Shown piece after piece: positions 1 to 8,368 of a stretch of 64,000 nucleotides of DNA. Source of the DNA: Paenibacillus aceris (GTDB lineage: Bacteria > Bacillota > Bacilli > Paenibacillales > NBRC-103111); assembly GCF_017874035.1 (NCBI RefSeq), contig NZ_JAGGKV010000005.1:124001-188000 (forward strand), read 5' to 3'. The position numbers and the translations under genes were made by a program. Each line of letters starts with the position of its first letter. Position 1 is the stretch's first letter. Under the pieces are notes generated by a model. That model searched no databases. It was given only the letters and a program-made list of their open reading frames with translations, and had not been told where the DNA came from.

Positions 1-1616
1 ACTCGATCAAACGGCTAGAGTCAGGTGTCACCTATTGGAGTGAAAACCCTAATGTGGTTGTGATTGATTCCGTCTCTGGAGCCGTATATGCGGTTCAACC
101 GGGGATCGCGCGTGTAGTCGCTCAATATCAAGGATTTAACGCAAGCTATTCGATGGCAGTTTACGCTGTAAGCGTACCAACGGATCCAACGCCTCCTGAG
201 CAGCGTCCACAGGAGCTGCAGCTGAGCGTCCCATCAAGCTTGCACACCGGACAAAGTGCAGCAGTATCGGCTATCGCCGTATATATGAATGGAGCCTCCG
301 AGACTTCTGTGTCGGTTACAAGCATTGCGCAGTGGCTGGTTGTGAATCCGGATATTGTCCGGGTCGACGCTCAGGGTATAGTCACCGGGCTTCGTCCTGG
401 TACAACTGTGGTGACAGCAACTTATCAGAACCTGGTAGCACAAACGTCTATTACTGTTCTGGAACAAAGCATTGGCGGTAATGGAGGGTACGCATCTTCC
501 GGTTCAAGCGGAACTAATTCGAACGAAGATTCAAGTATGGGACACTCTCTAAAAATTGACGATTTAAAGCAGCAATTAGCTGTGAATGGTACGTTAAAAG
601 TGGACGCCATCATCAACAATTTTGTATTCCCGTCTCTTGCCGAAAGCACATCGAGCACACAGACGGTTAGCTTAGATCGAGGCGATATCAAGCTGAGTCT
701 GCCTGGCGATTTATTCGTTGGATCTTCAGACAGGAAGCTGATTTTGGGATTGTCTGTCGGCTCCGAAACGGATCAAACGGCATGGCTAAAAACATCCGGT
801 TCGTCATCCAACACGAAATTAAAATTTGCGTCGTCACTCTTTGAAGTAACAATCGCTTCACAGAAGGCAGACGGAGCAATAATACCAATTCCTCGATGGG
901 CAGAGCCGATTCAAGTGGAATTTACCGCAGTTGGCGATAAACAGCTGTTAGGCGTCTACCGCATTTTTGATGATGGCAGTATGACCTATATCGGTGGGGA
1001 ACTGACAGATAAGGGCATTCGTGCGGAACTCCATGAGAACGCCAAGTATGCTGTACTAGATTACAAGAAAGCGTTTGAGGATCTGCCTGAACAGCATTGG
1101 GCAAATCGCACTGTGCAGATCATGAGCGCTAAGTATATCGTAGAAGGCGTAAGCGACGCATTCTTCCAACCCGAGAAGGCGATTACGCGGGCTGAATTTG
1201 TAGCTTTGCTGATGAAATCGATACATCTTCCGCAGCAAAAACAGAGCCGCTTCCAGGATGTTCCGGAAAGCGCCTGGTATGCGCCTTACGTTGCAGGGGC
1301 TGCAGTATCCGGCTTGGTCAGCGGCGAAGACGATACAACCTTTCGCCCTGAATCGGTTATCAGCAGAGAGGAAATGGCTGTTCTTCTCGCTAGAGTAGTT
1401 GAACAAGCGGGCGGAAAATCAGAACAAAGCGGCGTCGAATCGTTCCAAGATGCCAATCAAATGGCAGCGTGGGCTCGTCCATCCATTGCATTGACCGCAA
1501 AGCTAGGCCTTCTGCAAGGACGCGCGGATCAATGGTTTATTCCAAGCGGGAGCGTATCCCGTGCCGAAGCGGCACAAGCGTTATTTAACCTAATAAATAA
1601 AATGCCAAAAAAATAA
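1..1616 (+). CDS. Surface protein with Big_2 repeats and three C-terminal SLH domains (5' end outside the window)
   Basis: The reading frame is open from base 3, and the residues before the first in-frame GTG at 54 already read as a Big_2 immunoglobulin-like repeat (TYWSENPNV... then a VDS/G-type turn), so the true start lies upstream. In order one sees the tail of one Big_2 repeat, a second Big_2 repeat (bases about 205-460), a Gly/Ser-rich linker (about 465-540), a beta-rich region of unknown fold (about 545-1060) and three SLH domains (about 1075-1600) with the usual F.D....WA and ITRAEF signatures. SLH domains bind pyruvylated secondary wall polymer, so the protein is expected on the cell surface. 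The next gene has the same Big_2/linker/SLH ending, suggesting a paired duplication. The N-terminal function cannot be seen here. Confidence 0.9.
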   Translation, partial: SIKRLESGVTYWSENPNVVVIDSVSGAVYAVQPGIARVVAQYQGFNASYSMAVYAVSVPTDPTPPEQRPQELQLSVPSSLHTGQSAAVSAIAVYMNGASETSVSVTSIAQWLVVNPDIVRVDAQGIVTGLRPGTTVVTATYQNLVAQTSITVLEQSIGGNGGYASSGSSGTNSNEDSSMGHSLKIDDLKQQLAVNGTLKVDAIINNFVFPSLAESTSSTQTVSLDRGDIKLSLPGDLFVGSSDRKLILGLSVGSETDQTAWLKTSGSSSNTKLKFASSLFEVTIASQKADGAIIPIPRWAEPIQVEFTAVGDKQLLGVYRIFDDGSMTYIGGELTDKGIRAELHENAKYAVLDYKKAFEDLPEQHWANRTVQIMSAKYIVEGVSDAFFQPEKAITRAEFVALLMKSIHLPQQKQSRFQDVPESAWYAPYVAGAAVSGLVSGEDDTTFRPESVISREEMAVLLARVVEQAGGKSEQSGVESFQDANQMAAWARPSIALTAKLGLLQGRADQWFIPSGSVSRAEAAQALFNLINKMPKK

Positions 1617-1634
1617 AGCTCTCTGACATAGAAT

Positions 1635-1646
1635 GGAGGATCCTCC
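1635..1646. promoter_or_regulatory. Perfect 12-bp palindrome containing the SD of the next gene
   Basis: GGAGGATCCTCC is a perfect inverted repeat that contains the GGAGG ribosome-binding site and ends one base before the TTG start at 1647. The same bases that pair with 16S rRNA can pair with CCTCC on the same or another transcript. Within one transcript a loop would cost central pairs, so the hairpin is short (about 4 bp with a 4-nt loop). The sequence is certain; a regulatory role is inference. Confidence 0.4.
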
Positions 1647-4600
1647 TTGCTGCGAATTCAGCGTTTCAAGCAAATAATAGCACTACTAGTCGTGCTCATG
1701 TTCCTAAGCCAAATGGTGCTGCCAGCATTAAGCCTGCAAGCGAATGCAGCACCCGCTCCCTCAACATGGGCGGATGTGGACAGAAATTACCGTACTCAGC
1801 TAAGCTTTAATAATTCGGAAGGTACAGAAGATTTGCAAAATTATCCTGTATTGGTCAAACTTGATGCAAGCCAGATCGATTATTCGGTGACTGCGTCGAA
1901 CGATCTGCGATTTTACTCGGCAGATCAGTCGTCCGAGCTGCCGTACGAGGTTGAAAAGTGGGATCCTCAAGGGGAAAGCCTGATCTGGGTTAAGGTTCCC
2001 CTCATTCATGCCCAATCCAGCTCGGATAACATCTGGATGTATTATGGCGGCAGCTCGACGATCAATCTTCAACCGAAGCAGGTATGGGATCCGAATTATT
2101 TGCTAGTGTATCATTTCCCGGATAGGATCGCCGACTACTTCTATCACCCTGCTCAAGTCCAGCAGTACACAGACTCGACCATGAACAACAATACCGGTTT
2201 GCGGAATGCAACAAACGCGGGTTCAAGCGGACCTTCTTATACGCTGGATGCGAAGGACCCTCGTTACAACATGGTTGGACGTTACTACGAAAGTCATCGC
2301 GGTTATGTACGAGCGACAAATGGCAACGTGGGAGATGGTCAAGGTCAAATTACGATTTCCGCCTGGGTGCGGGCGAATGAATATGAATTAAACAGCCTCA
2401 ATTACTACGTGATTGCGAGAAAAAGAGGCACTGATACGCAAAACCAAGCGTACTTTATGAAAATTGGCGGCGGCAAATGGAGCGCTAATCTGTTCACTAA
2501 CGATGCCGACCCGAGCAAAAACGGCAGCACATCACTAGACTTGGACGGCGGACCCGTCACGGCAGACTGGACCTATTTGACACTGACATACGATCAGAGT
2601 CTAGCTAGCAATAACCTCAAGCTGTATCGCAATGGAGCGCTCGTGTCATCTGCTACCCGCAGTGGAGCGTTGATTACGACAAGCGGGACGTCAACGACAC
2701 CGTTCACGATCAGTAAGTCTTCCGATGCCGGCGCTGCCGGCGGTGGGTATCGTGGAGGCGTAGACGAAGTTAGAGTTTCTAAGCAAGCCCGCAGTGCGGC
2801 TTGGGTCATGGCCGATTACCAAAGCATGAGCAAAGACAGCCGATTTGTCGTTTTTGGCGGCAAGGAAACCAAAGGCTCGATGCAGCTTACCCTGGTTCAA
2901 CCGAAGCAGGGGGGCGTATACTACTCGCCTGACTTAAGCTTCGGTGGCGTGACCAGCGATGCGTCAACGATCCGTTATGAGTTAGATAATCAGCCTACAG
3001 TTGAAGTCGACAGCAATTCCAAAGCTTTTCAATCGATGCTGAGTCATCTTGTTAGCGGCTTGCATACCTTGAATGTCGAGGCAGTATCCAAATCGGATTC
3101 TTCGGTTAGAGCCAGTAAAACGGTTACCTTTACGATTGATGGACGCAATTTGAGCCCAACTGCCACAACGGATGGACCGAATGGGTCACTCACTCAGGCG
3201 AGCGGCGATGTCACCTTGCGAGTCAAAGCAGAGTCACCGACCGGAGATCCGGTAAATGTAAACTTTTATCAGAAGGATATGAAGTTCGTTAAAGACTTTA
3301 GCGCCAAAGTTTCCACTGATACCGCCTATGAACGTACGGATACAATGGATCCGCCTAGCAGCGCCACTATTACCTCCGAGACGGCGTTGCCGGCAAGCGC
3401 TTATGAGCAGATAAAATCTACTGACGGAGCTTATTACAGCAGCAAGTCTTTGTCGAACTATCCTTACCAGCGTTTTGATTTGGCGATTGACAGCGATTTG
3501 AGCGACGTCAATCAGTTGGATGTGACATGGGAAGGGCGCTCCAAAGAGCTTGTCAAGCTGTATGCCTGGAACTACTCGACCAGTAAGTGGATATTAATTG
3601 CTTCGCAACTGGGAAATACTAACAACAGTGATTTCAAACTGACAGGCACTTTAGATAAAACGACGATGGTGAACAGTACGACTAAAGTTGCCAAATTGTA
3701 CGTGGCCGCTACGCAGCATGATACGATGCTGCCAGGCAAAAACCCGTCACCGAACGATTACGATTTCTCTTTTGTATGGATGACGGACACCCAGCTTGAA
3801 GCAGAGTCTTTCCCAAGTGTGTACGACGCAGAAACACAGTGGATGGCGGATAACAAAGATGCACAAAAAATCCAGTATGTGATCCATACCGGTGATATTG
3901 TGAACAGTGCAAGCCAGGAGTATCAATGGCAGAATGCCGATCACAGTATGAAAATTTTGGAAAATGCAGGGATTCCTTACGGTGTCATTCAAGGCAACCA
4001 TGATACGAACGATACGCTGTATAGCAAATATTTTGGCGCATTCCGATTTAAAGACAGGCTGTTCAATGGGAAACCTTACTATACGGCCTATAACAGCATG
4101 AATAAGAATCATTACGATCTTATTTCGGCCGGCGGTGTAGATTTCATCATCATGTATATGGGTTGGGGCGGATTTGACGCGACATCTATAGCTTGGGCAA
4201 ATCAGGTGTTACAGCAGTACAAAGACCGTAAAGCAATTTTGGCGGTACATGAGTATTTGCTGTATGAAGGCACCTACGGCACGGATGATTATGACGGAAT
4301 TAACATTATGAACCAGATTGTCAAACCTAACAGTAACGTATTTATGGTATTATGCGGTCATAACCAATCCGCTTTCTATAATGTCAAACGAATCGGCGGC
4401 AAAGTTGTTTATGAGTTGCTGCATGACTACCAGGATGCGGCTCTCGGCGGTGCGGCGTACATGCGGATGATGTACTTCGATTTGAAACGCCAGCAAATTT
4501 ACATGGTTCCTTATTCTCCGATTACAAATGACAATAACGGATTTTTCCAGCAAAAGCATGAGTTTTACACGATGCCGATCAGGTGGAACAACGAGCCCAT

Positions 4601-6806
4601 CGAATTGGCTACCGGATACGTTGGCATTACGGGAAGCACCCTTCATTTGTTGAATGAACAGCCGGTTTCATCCGTAGCAGGAACGGCTAATTATGTGTGG
4701 AGCGGGAGAAATGCCAACCAGTCCTATACCTGGTATGCCGAAGCTTTGGACACATTCGGTCATAAAGTAAAGTCAGATGAAAGCAGCTATACAATTAAAG
4801 CTCCTGCCGTACAATCCATTCGGTTGAGCGGGTTGGCTCCGATGAAAGTTGGACAACAACTCAGCTCGGTCGTAGAAGCCACTTATTCAGATGGCCGCAT
4901 CGTGCCTGCAGCAGGATATGTATTAACGAGCAGTAATCCAGCCGTTGCAACGGTTGATGCAAGCGGACTCGTATCGGCGCTTGCCGAAGGACAAACCGAT
5001 ATCACAGCGAGATTGGGTGCAATTGCGACGTCCTACCGATTGTTTGTCCAAACGTCGCCAACCGAGCAGCCAATCCTACAATCCATACAATTGAGCGGTT
5101 TACAGTCAGCTGTGATTGGAGAGCGCCAGCAATCGGTCGTCTCAGCAATCAATAGCAATAATACGACCGCATTGCTGCTGGGAGCAGGCCAACCATCGGC
5201 ACAAGGGCTTTCACTGACCAATTCGGAATCATCCGTTGCGGCACTGGATCCAATAACCGGTGAAGTGACAGCCTTAAAAGCCGGACAGACGGTCATTACA
5301 GCAACCTATCAAGCGCTTTTCAGCAGCTATACCTTGCTGGTGAAAGATGTCGGGACCGTACCAACACCGGATCCTGAACCTAAATTGGAATCGCTTGTGG
5401 TTAGCGGTCTTGATACGCTTAAAGTTGGAGAGAAGGGTCAAGCGAGCGTATTCGGACATTACAGCGATAAGCAGGACTTTGTTCCGATTCAGGACAGCGT
5501 TCAATTTACGAGCAGTATGGAATCCGTAGCAACAGTGAATGCTTTGGGCGAAGTGGCTGCAGTAAGTCCAGGAAAGTCAACGATCACGGTAAGGTACAAA
5601 GGGCTGGAGGTCAGCCATGAAGTTCAGGTGGTTGCGGCAAGTTTATCGCCTGCAGCAGGAGGCGGTGGAGGCGGCTACGTGCCGGCGCCTGTTCCAGCGA
5701 ATCCGGACGACGCATTCATTCAAAAAGTTGACGCAAGTCAGTTGACTGCTAATAGTGCTACGGATTCGTTCGTCGTGCAGGCCGAAAAAGGCAAAGTACA
5801 GTTGGAGCTTCCTTACTTGAATGCGAACCAGGCAAAGGCGTCTAGTGTTGCTGTTCAGCTCGATTGGGGAACGGTGAAAGTGCCTGTTCATGCACTGGTG
5901 TCCGACAAGCCAAATAACGAGTCGGCGTTTGTGGTGTCGAGTCGCGAATGGAACGACGATTATATGGATATTCTGAAAGACTTGGAGTCTCATCCATCTT
6001 TGCGCGTGAAACCTGCACCCGGGATGATTCATCTTGCCTGGGACTCCTTGGCTCAGCTTGGACCTGTCGACATTCAGGTGCCTTTACTGCAGGGGTTTAA
6101 CGGGAAAAGAGTGGGGTTATATCGCATTAGTAACGATGGTCAGCTGATTTTGCAGTCTCTCAATGCTTCTGTTGATCCAACCTATATGTCGTTCAAGGCG
6201 ACTGGCAGCGGAGACTTTGTCATTGTACAAAAAGATGTCATCTATTTTGACGTCAAGGGCCATTGGGCCGCGGAGGTGATCGGAGACTTGGCTGCAAGAA
6301 ACATGTTTGATGCTCTGGTGGCCGACCCGATTGTTGCCGATCAAGGGGCTCAAGGTTTCGATCCTGATCGGCAGATTACTCGCGCTGAATTTGCCGCATT
6401 GCTGGCTCGTTCGTTGGAGCTGCCGAAGGGAGGCAATAACAAATTCGCGGACATTCCGCACACTGCCTGGTATTCCCAAGAAGTTGCATCCGCTTTGAGT
6501 GCAGGCATCGTGGATGGGGTCAGTGACTCCGCATTTGCTCCCGATGCTCAAATTACAAGAGAGCAGATGGCTGTTATGCTAATGCGGGCTTGGAAAGTTA
6601 AAAATAGCGGGGGGGAAGCGCCGCGCGCAGGGAAAGCTTTTGCCGATTGGAGTGAAGTTGACAATTGGGCGAAAGAAGCAGTATCTCTTGCCTCCGCAGT
6701 GCGGCTGATGAATGGGCGCGCTGATGAATCGTTTGTACCTAAAGGTACAGCAACACGAGCTGAGGGCACACAAGCCATTCACAATTTCTTATTCGGAACC
6801 AATTAA
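1647..6806 (+). CDS. SLH-anchored calcineurin-type metallophosphoesterase with DUF2341, LamG-like and Big_2 domains
   Basis: The 1719-residue protein starts at TTG 1647 (SD GGAGG at 1635) with a signal peptide (charged N-terminus, hydrophobic stretch about 9-30, cleavage near ANA-AP). Then come a DUF2341 domain (about 50-135), a LamG/concanavalin-like fold (about 175-410), Ig-like stretches, and a calcineurin-like phosphoesterase (about 705-1000). Metal-site motifs are visible: D714 in MTDTQ, HTGD with D750, GNHD with N784/H785, and CGHNQ with H905. The first and last motifs read DTQ and GHNQ rather than DxH and GHxH, which I believe is usual for one subgroup of this family. Three Big_2 repeats (about 1054-1330), a Gly-rich linker and three SLH domains (about 1533-1715) follow. 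It is expected on the cell surface; the phosphoester substrate cannot be told from sequence. Confidence 0.88.
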   Translation: MLRIQRFKQIIALLVVLMFLSQMVLPALSLQANAAPAPSTWADVDRNYRTQLSFNNSEGTEDLQNYPVLVKLDASQIDYSVTASNDLRFYSADQSSELPYEVEKWDPQGESLIWVKVPLIHAQSSSDNIWMYYGGSSTINLQPKQVWDPNYLLVYHFPDRIADYFYHPAQVQQYTDSTMNNNTGLRNATNAGSSGPSYTLDAKDPRYNMVGRYYESHRGYVRATNGNVGDGQGQITISAWVRANEYELNSLNYYVIARKRGTDTQNQAYFMKIGGGKWSANLFTNDADPSKNGSTSLDLDGGPVTADWTYLTLTYDQSLASNNLKLYRNGALVSSATRSGALITTSGTSTTPFTISKSSDAGAAGGGYRGGVDEVRVSKQARSAAWVMADYQSMSKDSRFVVFGGKETKGSMQLTLVQPKQGGVYYSPDLSFGGVTSDASTIRYELDNQPTVEVDSNSKAFQSMLSHLVSGLHTLNVEAVSKSDSSVRASKTVTFTIDGRNLSPTATTDGPNGSLTQASGDVTLRVKAESPTGDPVNVNFYQKDMKFVKDFSAKVSTDTAYERTDTMDPPSSATITSETALPASAYEQIKSTDGAYYSSKSLSNYPYQRFDLAIDSDLSDVNQLDVTWEGRSKELVKLYAWNYSTSKWILIASQLGNTNNSDFKLTGTLDKTTMVNSTTKVAKLYVAATQHDTMLPGKNPSPNDYDFSFVWMTDTQLEAESFPSVYDAETQWMADNKDAQKIQYVIHTGDIVNSASQEYQWQNADHSMKILENAGIPYGVIQGNHDTNDTLYSKYFGAFRFKDRLFNGKPYYTAYNSMNKNHYDLISAGGVDFIIMYMGWGGFDATSIAWANQVLQQYKDRKAILAVHEYLLYEGTYGTDDYDGINIMNQIVKPNSNVFMVLCGHNQSAFYNVKRIGGKVVYELLHDYQDAALGGAAYMRMMYFDLKRQQIYMVPYSPITNDNNGFFQQKHEFYTMPIRWNNEPIELATGYVGITGSTLHLLNEQPVSSVAGTANYVWSGRNANQSYTWYAEALDTFGHKVKSDESSYTIKAPAVQSIRLSGLAPMKVGQQLSSVVEATYSDGRIVPAAGYVLTSSNPAVATVDASGLVSALAEGQTDITARLGAIATSYRLFVQTSPTEQPILQSIQLSGLQSAVIGERQQSVVSAINSNNTTALLLGAGQPSAQGLSLTNSESSVAALDPITGEVTALKAGQTVITATYQALFSSYTLLVKDVGTVPTPDPEPKLESLVVSGLDTLKVGEKGQASVFGHYSDKQDFVPIQDSVQFTSSMESVATVNALGEVAAVSPGKSTITVRYKGLEVSHEVQVVAASLSPAAGGGGGGYVPAPVPANPDDAFIQKVDASQLTANSATDSFVVQAEKGKVQLELPYLNANQAKASSVAVQLDWGTVKVPVHALVSDKPNNESAFVVSSREWNDDYMDILKDLESHPSLRVKPAPGMIHLAWDSLAQLGPVDIQVPLLQGFNGKRVGLYRISNDGQLILQSLNASVDPTYMSFKATGSGDFVIVQKDVIYFDVKGHWAAEVIGDLAARNMFDALVADPIVADQGAQGFDPDRQITRAEFAALLARSLELPKGGNNKFADIPHTAWYSQEVASALSAGIVDGVSDSAFAPDAQITREQMAVMLMRAWKVKNSGGEAPRAGKAFADWSEVDNWAKEAVSLASAVRLMNGRADESFVPKGTATRAEGTQAIHNFLFGTN

Positions 6807-6858
6807 TTGTTCCTGAACCCCCTATTGGAAATAGTACGCAATTTTAATATACTGAAAC

Positions 6859-6878
6859 ATATATATATATATATATAT
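6859..6878. repeat. (AT)10 dinucleotide tract upstream of the DeoR gene
   Basis: Ten uninterrupted AT units lie 20 bases before the TTG start of the DeoR-family gene, in the region expected to hold its promoter or untranslated leader. Such tracts can change length by slippage. No terminator is obvious between the SLH gene and this tract. Confidence 0.85.
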
Positions 6879-6898
6879 CCATTGGTGGTGTATCGTAC

Positions 6899-7684
6899 TT
6901 GTCATTGTTAGGTCAAGAAAGAAGAGAGTATATCTTGCAAACATTGCTTCGCAACGGCAAAGTCAAAGTTCTGCCAATGGCGGAAGAGCTGGGCGTATCC
7001 TCAGAGACGGTTCGTAGAGATCTCGATGCATTGGAATTAGAGGGGCACCTTCAGCGGGTTTACGGCGGAGCTGTTCGTTCCAGTTATCAAAACGGTGAAC
7101 CCACCTTTGTACAGCGCACACAATTGTATGTCGATGCGAAGAAAAAGATTGGGGAACGTGCCGCGCAGCTCATTGAGGATGGGGATACGATCGCTTTGGA
7201 TGTAGGAACTACAATGATGGAGCTTGCGAAGGCCATCCAAGGCAAGCGCAACTTGACGATCTTAACGAATTCACTGCCGATTGCCTCCTATCTGTCTGAA
7301 GCATTGAATAGCAATAGGTTTTCAGGTAAAGTTTTTTTACTCGGCGGACAGCTTAATCCGGAACAGCAATCGATCACAGGTCCGCTCTGTGAACAAATCA
7401 TGGAACAGTTCTATTTGAATAAAGCATTTTTGTCCATTGGCGGCATTTCGTTGACTGGCGGTGTCACGGATTATGATTTGAACGAAACTTATATTACGAA
7501 GAAGTTCGCTAAATCGGCACGGGAAGTTATTGTACTAGCGGATCAGTCGAAAATCGGTGTCCAAGCATTCGTTCATATTATGCCGCTCGATCAGATTGAT
7601 GTCATCGTATCCGACCAGCCTTATCCTAAAGAATGGAAGGAAACGATTGATCAAAAGGACATATATTGGATAACAAGCGAATGA
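6899..7684 (+). CDS. DeoR-family transcriptional regulator
   Basis: The 261-residue protein has the usual DeoR/GlpR layout and length: an N-terminal winged HTH (about 6-60, with the family signature VSSETVRRDLDALE..G and the following RVYGGA) and a C-terminal sugar-phosphate sensor domain (about 75-235, including DGDTIALDVGTT and the TNS and LLGG segments). DeoR proteins usually repress sugar genes and are released by a phosphorylated sugar. The TTG start at 6899 is supported by a GGTGGTG SD-like run about 10 bases upstream. It is a single gene followed by a strong terminator, with no obvious sugar operon attached, so its target is unknown; autoregulation or control of a distant locus is possible. 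Confidence 0.92.
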   Translation: MSLLGQERREYILQTLLRNGKVKVLPMAEELGVSSETVRRDLDALELEGHLQRVYGGAVRSSYQNGEPTFVQRTQLYVDAKKKIGERAAQLIEDGDTIALDVGTTMMELAKAIQGKRNLTILTNSLPIASYLSEALNSNRFSGKVFLLGGQLNPEQQSITGPLCEQIMEQFYLNKAFLSIGGISLTGGVTDYDLNETYITKKFAKSAREVIVLADQSKIGVQAFVHIMPLDQIDVIVSDQPYPKEWKETIDQKDIYWITSE

Positions 7685-7710
7685 CGTTCAAGTAATAGCG
7701 AATAAGTAAG

Positions 7711-7750
7711 GCTCCTATTGGAAATTTTCCAGTAGGAGCTTTTTCTTTTT
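7711..7750 (+). terminator. Rho-independent terminator after the DeoR gene
   Basis: GCTCCTA (7711-7717) pairs with TAGGAGC (7733-7739), and the stem continues inward with TTGGAA against TTCCAG (one G-U) to a 3-base loop. It is followed by TTTTTCTTTTTT. It ends the DeoR transcript and isolates the downstream nitrite operon. Confidence 0.9.
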
Positions 7751-7922
7751 TAAGGTATTGTGAACGCTGCTTCGTGTCCACAACCTCATTCTCGGAATGG
7801 GCGGTTGAGTGAGGTTGGATAGGTGGATGTACGGGCAAATCATCCGTATCTAGTGCGGAATATCGACGAATTGTGATCAAAGTGATTCCCTCCATTTTTT
7901 TGTTTTTATAACTGTTCGTATA

Positions 7923-7939
7923 TGTAATATAAACTAACA
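7923..7939. promoter_or_regulatory. Upstream GlnR/TnrA box of the nitrite operon
   Basis: TGTAATATAAACTAACA matches the GlnR/TnrA consensus TGTNA-N7-TNACA at every fixed position. It lies about 430 bases before nirB within a long AT-rich gene-free stretch (7751-8368). A weaker match with one deviation (TGTAA-N7-TCATA) sits at 7974-7990. A second perfect box lies near the start of the operon. Nitrogen-status control of nitrite reductase by this family is established in Bacillus; the role here is inference. Confidence 0.6.
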
Positions 7940-8252
7940 TTATTTCGGGATCAAATAACCTTTTCTTATGCATTGTAATAAAAGTTCATATATAAGCGAT
8001 GTTTTTTGACTAACACTTGACATGTTTATGCATTGACGCTGAACAAATAAAAGGAATGTTTTAACATTGATTTTCAAATTATTGTAGTTTTATTAAGACA
8101 AATATGCAAAAACATGAAAACTACTCGAAATAAATTACGCATAATAACTATGGTTTATAAGGGAAATGTTCGTGTTATTAGGAAATGAATGAACTTAATA
8201 ACGAATAATAAATAAATTTTTCTTGAAATAAACGGAAATACGAAGTATATTA

Positions 8253-8280
8253 TTAACAATTAAATGTTAGGTAATATAAC
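8253..8280 (+). promoter_or_regulatory. Candidate sigma-A promoter of the nir operon
   Basis: TTAACA (8253-8258), a 16-base spacer and TATAAC (8275-8280) form a plausible promoter about 90 bases upstream of nirB. The GlnR/TnrA box 8265-8281 overlaps its spacer and -10 element, a position that would fit repression rather than activation. The surrounding sequence is very AT-rich, so chance matches are likely and the assignment is tentative. Confidence 0.35.
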
Positions 8281-8281
8281 A
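8265..8281. promoter_or_regulatory. Promoter-proximal GlnR/TnrA box
   Basis: TGTTAGGTAATATAACA is a perfect match to TGTNA-N7-TNACA and lies 88 bases before the nirB start. With the box at 7923-7939 it makes a pair about 340 bases apart, both upstream of a nitrogen-assimilation operon, which makes nitrogen regulation likely. Confidence 0.7.
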
Positions 8282-8368
8282 CTAAAAAATATATTATTGG
8301 TTATTTATCGATAATGGAAATAAATTAACATTGTATGTAATATTTTTAAACTGGGAGCGTGAATAAAA

